8,254 nt of DNA from an uncultured Pseudomonas sp. (GTDB taxonomy: Bacteria > Pseudomonadota > Gammaproteobacteria > Pseudomonadales > Pseudomonadaceae), in the NCBI GenBank assembly GCA_937863915.1, contig CALMID010000159.1:1-8254 (forward strand), given 5' to 3'. Shown in pieces: positions 1-5,503 of the stretch; position 1 is the stretch's first letter, and each line of letters opens with the position of its first letter. The notes under the pieces were generated by a model. That model was not told the DNA's origin. It did no database searches and worked only from the letters and a program-made list of their open reading frames with translations. The position numbers and the translations under genes are program-made.

Positions 1-1404
1 GGCGGCGAAATGGTGATGGGCGTGGGCCGCAGGCTGGGCGGCGAGCAGCTCTGCCAGGCGGCTCTCGACGAAGCGGGTGCTGACCCGGTTGCCCTGCACC
101 TCGGGCAGGCGCAGCAGGTTCTGCAGCAGATGCAGGTTGCTCGCCACGCCGTCCAGGCGGAATTCGCACAGCGCGCGGTAGGCGCGGCGCAGGGCCGCCG
201 GGTAGTCGGGGGCGGTGGCGATCAGCTTGGCCAGCAGCGAGTCGTAGCTGGGGCTGACCGGGTAGCCGGCGTAGCCGTAGCCGTCCACGCGCAGGCCGGG
301 GCCGCTGGGCGGATCAAAGGCGCTGAGGGTGCCGACCGCCGGGCGCGTGCTGCCGTCGGCGTGCAGGGTTTCCAGGTTGATCCGCAGCTGCACGGCGCAG
401 CCCTGCACGGCCGGCGGCTGGCGCAGGCCCAGCTGGTCAAGGGAAGCGCCGGCAATCAGCTGGATCTGGGTCTGCAGCAGGTCGACACCGGTGACCTGTT
501 CGGTCACGGTGTGTTCCACCTGTACCCGCGGGTTGGCTTCCATAAAGTAGAACTTGCCGGGTTGGCTCTCATCGAGGAGAAACTCGAAGGTGCCGATGCC
601 GCGGTAGTTCACCGCGTCGGCCAGTTGCAGGGCGCAGTCGATGATCGCCGCGCGCACCTTGGCGTCGAGGTCGGGACTGGGGGCGATTTCCACCAGTTTC
701 TGGTTGCGCCGCTGCAGGCTGCAGTCGCGCTCCCACAGGTGGCTGACCGTGCTGCCGTCGCCAAGCACCTGCACCTCGATATGCCGTGCCTGGCGAACCA
801 GTTGCTCGACATACAGGGCGCCGTTGCCGAACGCCGCCTGGGCCTCGGACTGGCAGCGCGCGAAAGCCTCGGCCAGCTCGGCCGGCTCGAACACCGCGCG
901 CATGCCGCGCCCGCCGCCGCCGGCCAGGGCCTTGAGCATCACCGCGCCATGCTCGGCGCAGAAGGCCTGGGCCTGTTCCAGGCTCACCGCCTGGTTGATG
1001 CCGGCCACCAGCGGCACGCCGCAGCGTTCGGCCAGGGCGCGGGCGGCGGCCTTGTCGCCGAACAGTTCCAGCACGCTCGGATCAGGGCCGATAAAGACGA
1101 TGCCGGCGGCCTGGCAGCGCTTGGCGAAATCGGCGTTCTCGGAGAGAAAGCCGTAGCCGGGGTGGATGGCGTCGCAGCCCTGGGCTCTGGCCACCTCGAT
1201 CAGCTGATCCATGTCGAGGTAGGCCGGCACGCCGCGCCCGCGCAGCGGCACGGCCAGGTCGGCCTTGCGCGTGTGCAGGCTGGCGCCGTCGTCTTCGGCG
1301 AATACCGCCACCGAGCGGATGTCCAGGTCGGCGCAGGCGCGGGCGATGCGGATGGCGATCTCGCCGCGGTTGGCGATCAGGATGGCTTGAAAGGGCGCGT
1401 TCAC
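1..1404 (-). CDS. Biotin carboxylase region of an acyl-CoA/pyruvate carboxylase-family protein (3' end off window)
   Basis: The 468 visible codons read as an ATP-grasp biotin carboxylase, which uses ATP and bicarbonate to carboxylate biotin on a carrier domain. The N-terminus gives ILIANRGEIAIR (residues 8-19). The glycine-rich ATP loop KALAGGGGRGM is at 158-168, the catalytic segment MEANPRVQVEHTVTE starts at 288 (E289, N291, R293), and LRIN with R341 follows. Where E. coli AccC has QRRHQK this protein has QRRNQK (N234), a variant also known in propionyl-CoA carboxylase alpha chains. The start is GTG at 1404: it overlaps the ligase stop as GTGA, has GGAG 8 nt upstream, and puts the NRGEIA motif at the usual distance. 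The frame is still open at base 1, just past the normal end of a biotin carboxylase domain (about 450 residues). The protein may therefore continue into biotin-carrier and carboxyltransferase domains, which is inferred. Substrate is unknown; partial gene. Confidence 0.93.
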   Translation of the reverse strand, partial: MNAPFQAILIANRGEIAIRIARACADLDIRSVAVFAEDDGASLHTRKADLAVPLRGRGVPAYLDMDQLIEVARAQGCDAIHPGYGFLSENADFAKRCQAAGIVFIGPDPSVLELFGDKAAARALAERCGVPLVAGINQAVSLEQAQAFCAEHGAVMLKALAGGGGRGMRAVFEPAELAEAFARCQSEAQAAFGNGALYVEQLVRQARHIEVQVLGDGSTVSHLWERDCSLQRRNQKLVEIAPSPDLDAKVRAAIIDCALQLADAVNYRGIGTFEFLLDESQPGKFYFMEANPRVQVEHTVTEQVTGVDLLQTQIQLIAGASLDQLGLRQPPAVQGCAVQLRINLETLHADGSTRPAVGTLSAFDPPSGPGLRVDGYGYAGYPVSPSYDSLLAKLIATAPDYPAALRRAYRALCEFRLDGVASNLHLLQNLLRLPEVQGNRVSTRFVESRLAELLAAQPAAHAHHHFAA

Positions 1405-3092
1405 AGCAGGTTCTCCAGTTCGTTCTTCTTCACCTTGCCGGTGGCGGTCATCGGCAGCGCCGCGACCACGCGGATCTCAGGCACTTTGTAGATGGCCATG
1501 GCCTCCCTGCACCAGGCGCTCAGGCTGGCGGCATCTTCCGCGCTGCCGGGCTTGAGCACGACGAAGGCCACCGGCTGCTGGCCGCGCTGGGCGTCGGGGC
1601 GGCCGATCACCGCGCTTGCCAGCAGGGCCGGATGTTGCCCGAGCAGGGCTTCCAGCTCGCTGGGGAACACGCTCATGCCGTTGACCTTGAGCATTTCCTT
1701 GCGCCGGCCGAGGTAGCGGATAAAGCCTTGCTCGGTCATCTGGCCGAGGTCGCCGGTGTGCAGCCAGCCGTCCCTGAGCGCGGCGGCGGACTCTTCCGGG
1801 CGTTGCCAGTAGCCGTGCATCAGCGCCGGGCTGCGCAGGCACAGCTCGCCTTCGCTGCCCAGCGGCAGCAGCTCGCCGGTGGCGAAGTCACAGACCTTGA
1901 ACTGGGTGCCGGGCACCGGCAGGCCGACGAAGGTCGGCGCGCTGGTGAGGTCGAAGTCGTCCTCCTGCAGGCCCCAGGTAAAGGTGTCGCAGGTGTGGGT
2001 TTCGGTCATGCCGAAGCTGAACTCGAACAGGTTGCAGCCGGTCAGTGCCCGCCAGTGTGCGCGGTAGTCGCGGGTCAGCTTCTTGATAAAGGAGATACTG
2101 CCGGTGCGCTGCAGCGAACGCAGGTCGTAGTCAGCCACCTGCGGGTGGTCGAGCACCTCGGCGGCGCTGTCCACCAGCAGGCCGCAGTGGCTGACCCGGT
2201 AGTGCTGCACGGCGGCCATGAAGGCCGCTGCATCCCAGCGCGCCAGCAGCACCAGGCGGCAGCCGCTGAACACCGGGAACAGCAGACCGGCGTTTTCCCC
2301 GGCGATCCAGAACTCCGGGAGGAAGTTGAGCAGGGTGTCGCCGGGCGTCAGGCCGAGTGCCGTGGGGATGAAGCTGGCGCAGGTGTAGAGCATGTCGCGG
2401 TGGCTGTGCATGCAGCCCTTGGGCAGGCCGGTGGTGCCGCCGGTGTAGTTCAGCGCGGCGAGGTCATCCAGCTGCGGGCGGTGCGTTGGCGCCGGCGCCG
2501 TGCAGGCGGCCAGGGCCGGGTAGAAGTCGATGAAGTCATCGCCGCTGACTTGCGGCGCCAACAGCAGGTCGGGCAAGGGAATGCTCGGCTGCTCCGGGCG
2601 CAGTTCGCTGAGGCTGGTGGCCAGGATATGGCGCAGCGCGCAGTCCTCGCGCACGGCGCGCACCACCGGCAGCAGCTGGTCGAAGCAGAGGATCACCCGG
2701 GCGCCGCTGTCCTTGAGCTGGTAGCTCAGTTCCAATGCCTTGCTCAGCGGGCTGACCGGCGCATACACGGCGCCGCACTTGAGCAGGCCGTAGAAGGCGA
2801 TGTGCAGCTGCGGGCAGTTGGGCATGAACAGGGCAACGCGGTCACCCGGCTGCACGCCCAGCTCGGCCAGCAATGCGGCGCAGCGGTCGGACAACCGGTC
2901 CAGCTCGGCCCAGCTCAGGCTGTGGCCGTAGAAGTCCAGGGCGATGGCCTCGGGCTGCTGGCGCGCCCAGGCGCGCAGGTATTCGCTCAGGGGCTGTTCG
3001 CCGTGCGGGTAGTGCGGGGTGCGCGGCACGCCGGGTGGCCAGGCGGCGGCCTGCAAGTCGGCGAGCTGGGCAAGGTAGTGCTGTTCGTCCAT
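1401..3092 (-). CDS. AMP-forming acyl-CoA synthetase (ANL superfamily ligase)
   Basis: This 563-aa cytoplasmic enzyme should activate a carboxylic acid to an acyl-adenylate and then to its CoA thioester. All core ANL motifs are present: the P-loop-like YTGGTTGLPKG (216-226), FGMTETH (360-366), the TGD triad (446-448) after the LHTGDLG hinge region, RRKEMLKVNGMSVFPSELE (463-481), and the C-terminal TATGKVKK with the adenylation lysine K553. The protein ends only 10 residues after that lysine, which is normal for the family. The ATG at 3092 has GGAG about 9 nt upstream. The stop overlaps the start of the carboxylase gene by 4 bases, so the two are almost certainly translationally coupled and metabolically linked. 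Substrate specificity cannot be read reliably; medium- to long-chain or branched acids are possible. A divergent LysR-type gene probably controls it. Confidence 0.93.
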   Translation of the reverse strand: MDEQHYLAQLADLQAAAWPPGVPRTPHYPHGEQPLSEYLRAWARQQPEAIALDFYGHSLSWAELDRLSDRCAALLAELGVQPGDRVALFMPNCPQLHIAFYGLLKCGAVYAPVSPLSKALELSYQLKDSGARVILCFDQLLPVVRAVREDCALRHILATSLSELRPEQPSIPLPDLLLAPQVSGDDFIDFYPALAACTAPAPTHRPQLDDLAALNYTGGTTGLPKGCMHSHRDMLYTCASFIPTALGLTPGDTLLNFLPEFWIAGENAGLLFPVFSGCRLVLLARWDAAAFMAAVQHYRVSHCGLLVDSAAEVLDHPQVADYDLRSLQRTGSISFIKKLTRDYRAHWRALTGCNLFEFSFGMTETHTCDTFTWGLQEDDFDLTSAPTFVGLPVPGTQFKVCDFATGELLPLGSEGELCLRSPALMHGYWQRPEESAAALRDGWLHTGDLGQMTEQGFIRYLGRRKEMLKVNGMSVFPSELEALLGQHPALLASAVIGRPDAQRGQQPVAFVVLKPGSAEDAASLSAWCREAMAIYKVPEIRVVAALPMTATGKVKKNELENLL

Positions 3093-3161
3093 GGCGGTGG
3101 CTCCGCTTATTGTTGTTGGCCGGCATGCTAAGTGCTGCCCAGGCTCGCGAGAACTGCGACT

Positions 3162-3195
3162 TATGCATGGTTATCCATGAATGCTATGCATGGTT
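3162..3195. promoter_or_regulatory. Candidate LysR operator region in the divergent spacer
   Basis: A perfect inverted repeat CATGG-TTAT-CCATG lies at 3166-3179, with flanking AT matches extending the symmetry to 3163-3182. It contains a T-N11-A spacing (T3168, A3180), the classical LysR-type binding signature. The 11-mer TATGCATGGTT occurs directly repeated at 3162-3172 and 3185-3195, 23 bp apart, close to two helical turns. The site sits between the divergent regulator and ligase genes, where autoregulation and activation sites of this family normally lie. Binding is inferred. No convincing -35/-10 pair could be assigned in either direction. Confidence 0.5.
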
Positions 3196-3249
3196 TTCAG
3201 CGGTTGCGCCAATGCTAGGCTGTTCACTTCCGATCTGGATGCTATGTCC

Positions 3250-4161
3250 ATGAATAAAACGCATGAATGGTCCGTCTTGGGGCGCTTTGATCTGAACCTG
3301 TTGCGGGTCTTTGAGGCGGTTTGGCAGGAGCGCAATCTGACCCGTGCGGCAGGTTTGTTGCACCTCAGTCAGCCGGCTGTCAGTCATGCGCTAACCCGTT
3401 TGCGTGAGCAGCTGGGCGATGCCCTCTTTGTGCGCGAGGGGCGCGGGGTCACGCCAACACCGATGGCTGAACAGCTGGCGCCAGGCATTCTCGATGCGCT
3501 AGCAGGTTTGCAGCGCAGTCTGCAGCGAGCTCAGGGGTTCGATCCGCAGCAGGATCGCCGCAGTTTTGTGCTCAACCTGCCGGAGCAGATGGAGCCAGTG
3601 GTGCTGCCGCAGCTGATTGCGCATCTTGCTCAGGTAGCGCCGCAGGTGGAGCTGCGTAGTAGCAGTCTGCACTGGGCCGAGCTTCGTCGAGAGTTGGAGC
3701 TCGGACGCATTGATCTGGCCGTGGAAATTGCCCGCCCAACCGATGCCGAGCTGCATCAGTGCCAGCTGTTGCAGGATTCGTTGTGCGTGGTGGCCGGTCC
3801 CGCCTTTGTGGGTGAACTCGATTGCGAACGTTACCTGGCGGCCGAGCATGTGGCGGTGACTTCGCGGCGGCGCGGCATTTGCGTCGAAGATCTGGCGCTG
3901 GGGCGTCTTGGTTTGCAGCGGCAGGTACGTCAGCGCTGTCAGCACTATCTTTCGGCCGCTTTGCTGGTGCAGCACAGCGACTGGTTGCTGACCATGCCGC
4001 GACGCTACGCCGAGTTGCTCAATGTCGGACTGGGCAATCGCTTGCTGCCGCTGCCGATTGAGCTGCCGGCGGTGACGCTGAATCTGTACTGGCCACGGCG
4101 CGCTGAACAGGAGGCGGGTAATCAGTGGTTGCGCCAGACACTGTGCCGGTTGGCCGGATAG
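3250..4161 (+). CDS. LysR-type transcriptional regulator
   Basis: This 303-aa protein has the standard LysR layout. A winged helix-turn-helix lies at about residues 14-73: FDLNLLRVFEAV, then NLTRAAGLLHLSQPAVSHAL with the recognition helix around 40-53, then FVREGRGVTPT. A periplasmic-binding-protein-like effector domain fills about 95-303. The DLNLLRVFEAV opening resembles the NodD/NahR-like branch, which is a family impression only. ATG 3250 was chosen because TGGAT lies about 9-13 nt upstream; ATG 3244 (two residues longer) is possible, while the in-frame ATG at 3181 lacks a ribosome site and lies inside the operator repeats. It is divergent from the ligase/carboxylase operon, so the likely job is to sense the pathway acid or its CoA ester and control that operon. 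Its codons are less GC-biased than those of the ligase, common for regulators. Confidence 0.93.
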   Translation: MNKTHEWSVLGRFDLNLLRVFEAVWQERNLTRAAGLLHLSQPAVSHALTRLREQLGDALFVREGRGVTPTPMAEQLAPGILDALAGLQRSLQRAQGFDPQQDRRSFVLNLPEQMEPVVLPQLIAHLAQVAPQVELRSSSLHWAELRRELELGRIDLAVEIARPTDAELHQCQLLQDSLCVVAGPAFVGELDCERYLAAEHVAVTSRRRGICVEDLALGRLGLQRQVRQRCQHYLSAALLVQHSDWLLTMPRRYAELLNVGLGNRLLPLPIELPAVTLNLYWPRRAEQEAGNQWLRQTLCRLAG

Positions 4162-4238
4162 CCGGTGCGGGGATTGTGCGGGGCGCGGGGCGGCGCCAGA
4201 CTGCGCGAGCCGATCACACTCCATAACCAGAGGCACTT

Positions 4239-5144
4239 ATGCCCGAGATTCTTCACGACCTGTCCTGGGTCCTGCCCTTGCGCCACGACTGGCTGACGCC
4301 GCTGATGCATGGCTTCACCCAGCTGGGTTACGAGAAATTCATCCTGTTCTTCCTGCCGCTGGGTTACTGGGCCTGGAACAAACCGTTGTTCCTGCGCCTG
4401 TTCCTGCTGGTGGCCTTTACCGCGGTGTTCAATGCGTTCTGCAAGGATCTCTGGCAGGACCCCCGTCCGGCGCTGGACTACCGCATGGACCACGAAGTGG
4501 GGGAGAGCTTTGGTCTGCCCAGTGGTCATGCGCAGATCGCCGTGGTGCTCTGGCTGTGGCTGGCCTATGAGTTGCGCCAGCGCTGGATGTGGCTGCTCAG
4601 TGGGGTAGTGGTCAGCGGCATCATTTTCAGTCGCCTGTATCTGGGGGCTCACGATCTGGAAGATGTGCTGGGCGGGGCGTTGCTCGGCGCGCTGACCCTG
4701 CTCGGTTTCGCCTTGGTGCAGCCGCTGCGTTGGTGGCGCGAGGCGAATGCCTTCTGGCACCTGGGGCTTATCGTGCTGCTGGCGTTGGGCTTTCAGCTGG
4801 CCTGGCAGGGCACGGCGCCGCATTACGTGCCGTTGCTGGCGGCGATGCTGGTCGGGGTGCTGCTCGGTTATCGTCTGGAAGGCCGCTGGCTGGATAGCCA
4901 TGCGCAGGTTGCGACCTGGCGTCGGCTGTTGGCGGCGGCGCTGGGGGCCGGAGCATTTGTGTTGTTGCAGGTGGCACTCAAGGCGCTGGCGGAGCTGTGG
5001 CCGCTGCAGAACTGGCTGTGGCAGGTGGTGCGTGGCCTGATCATGGGCCTGTTTGTGGCAGCCCTGATGCCGTGGGTTCTGGTGCGCCTGCGATTGCTCG
5101 GCGCACGGGCTCCACGGCGCCTGGCTTCAGAGGTGCTCGAGTAG
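4239..5144 (+). CDS. PAP2-family membrane phosphatase with extra C-terminal helices
   Basis: This 301-aa integral membrane protein carries the complete type 2 phosphatidic acid phosphatase signature: KX6RP (K69, R76, P77), PSGH (94-97) and SRX5HX3D (S131, R132, H138, D142). The nucleophile is expected to be H138, with H97 and D142 assisting. Such enzymes remove phosphate from lipid phosphates such as phosphatidate, phosphatidylglycerol phosphate or undecaprenyl pyrophosphate; which applies here is unknown. Hydrophobic segments occur near 33-45, 51-68, 99-111, 117-130 and 144-160. After the catalytic core come about four more (roughly 173-189, 196-210, 230-248, 265-285), so the C-terminal 130 residues form an additional membrane region beyond a minimal PAP2 core. 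The AGAGG ribosome site lies 5 nt before ATG 4239. The gene starts 77 bp after the regulator and may or may not share its transcript. Its 3' end overlaps the convergent PilZ gene by 18 bp. Confidence 0.93.
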   Translation: MPEILHDLSWVLPLRHDWLTPLMHGFTQLGYEKFILFFLPLGYWAWNKPLFLRLFLLVAFTAVFNAFCKDLWQDPRPALDYRMDHEVGESFGLPSGHAQIAVVLWLWLAYELRQRWMWLLSGVVVSGIIFSRLYLGAHDLEDVLGGALLGALTLLGFALVQPLRWWREANAFWHLGLIVLLALGFQLAWQGTAPHYVPLLAAMLVGVLLGYRLEGRWLDSHAQVATWRRLLAAALGAGAFVLLQVALKALAELWPLQNWLWQVVRGLIMGLFVAALMPWVLVRLRLLGARAPRRLASEVLE

Positions 5145-5459
5145 CGACTCCAGATGGGCGCTGTTGCTGTCGTCGATATCGATGATGTGAAAGCCCGCCC
5201 AGCAGTGCTGGTTGTCGGCGCCGGGGCGGCTCCACAGGCAGTCGGCGCCCAACTCTACGGGGGAAAGCTCATCCAGTGGCGGGCAGGGCTGCAGGCGGCA
5301 CTCCCACACCGAGTCGGCGGCGATGGGCTCTTCGCTGAACAGCATGAAGCCGTCCAGCGACAGGTCGACAATGCGGCCCAGGCGGCGCCCGCTGTGCACA
5401 TCGAAGACCTCCAGCGTCACCTCGGTGGCGTGGCGGCTGTGCAGGCGTCGTTCATCCAT
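5127..5459 (-). CDS. Stand-alone PilZ-domain protein, probable c-di-GMP receptor
   Basis: This 110-aa soluble protein consists of a single PilZ domain. Both ligand-binding motifs are intact: RRLHSR near the N-terminus (RxxxR, R5 and R9) and DLSLDG (D32, S34, G37; D/NxSxxG). The WAGFHIIDI stretch near the C-terminus matches the usual last barrel strands. PilZ proteins with these motifs bind cyclic di-GMP and pass the signal to motility, secretion or polysaccharide machinery; the partner here is not known. The start is well supported: GAGGAG lies 5 nt before the ATG. It lies 44 bp downstream of the DUF1631 gene on the same strand, so a shared transcript and shared function are likely. It is not the canonical type IV pilus PilZ, which usually lacks a complete binding motif. 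Confidence 0.92.
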   Translation of the reverse strand: MDERRLHSRHATEVTLEVFDVHSGRRLGRIVDLSLDGFMLFSEEPIAADSVWECRLQPCPPLDELSPVELGADCLWSRPGADNQHCWAGFHIIDIDDSNSAHLESLLEHL

Positions 5460-5464
5460 TCTCG

Positions 5465-5487
5465 CTCCTCAGGCCGTTCGAGCGGCC
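5465..5487 (-). promoter_or_regulatory. Hairpin next to the PilZ gene ribosome binding site
   Basis: On the minus-strand transcript, GGCCG (5487-5483) can pair with CGGCC (5476-5472) around a 6-nt loop. It ends one base before the GAGGAG ribosome site (5470-5465). No U-run follows, so it is not an intrinsic terminator. It may be an RNA-processing or translation-tuning element between the two cistrons, or chance in GC-rich DNA. Confidence 0.3.
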
Positions 5488-5503
5488 GGATTGCATTCGC
5501 TAG

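Noticed and set aside
10..1491. Long plus-strand open frame of 493 codons
   Set aside because: It is antisense to the biotin carboxylase, whose conserved motifs are read on the minus strand. The plus-strand product is Ala/Gly/Gln-rich with no recognisable domain, as expected from mirrored GC-rich codons.
1632..3131. Long plus-strand open frame of 499 codons
   Set aside because: It is antisense to the acyl-CoA ligase, which has every ANL motif; the composition is that of a GC-bias shadow frame.
3499..4236. Minus-strand open frame of 245 codons
   Set aside because: It is antisense to the LysR gene; no motif, and Gln/Arg-rich composition typical of a reversed frame.
4162..4238. Intrinsic terminator between the LysR and PAP2 genes
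   Set aside because: Several GCCGG/CCGGC pairings exist, but there is no stable single stem followed by a T-run.
4122..4901. Minus-strand open frame of 259 codons
   Set aside because: It is antisense to the PAP2 gene, which has all catalytic motifs and a proper ribosome site.
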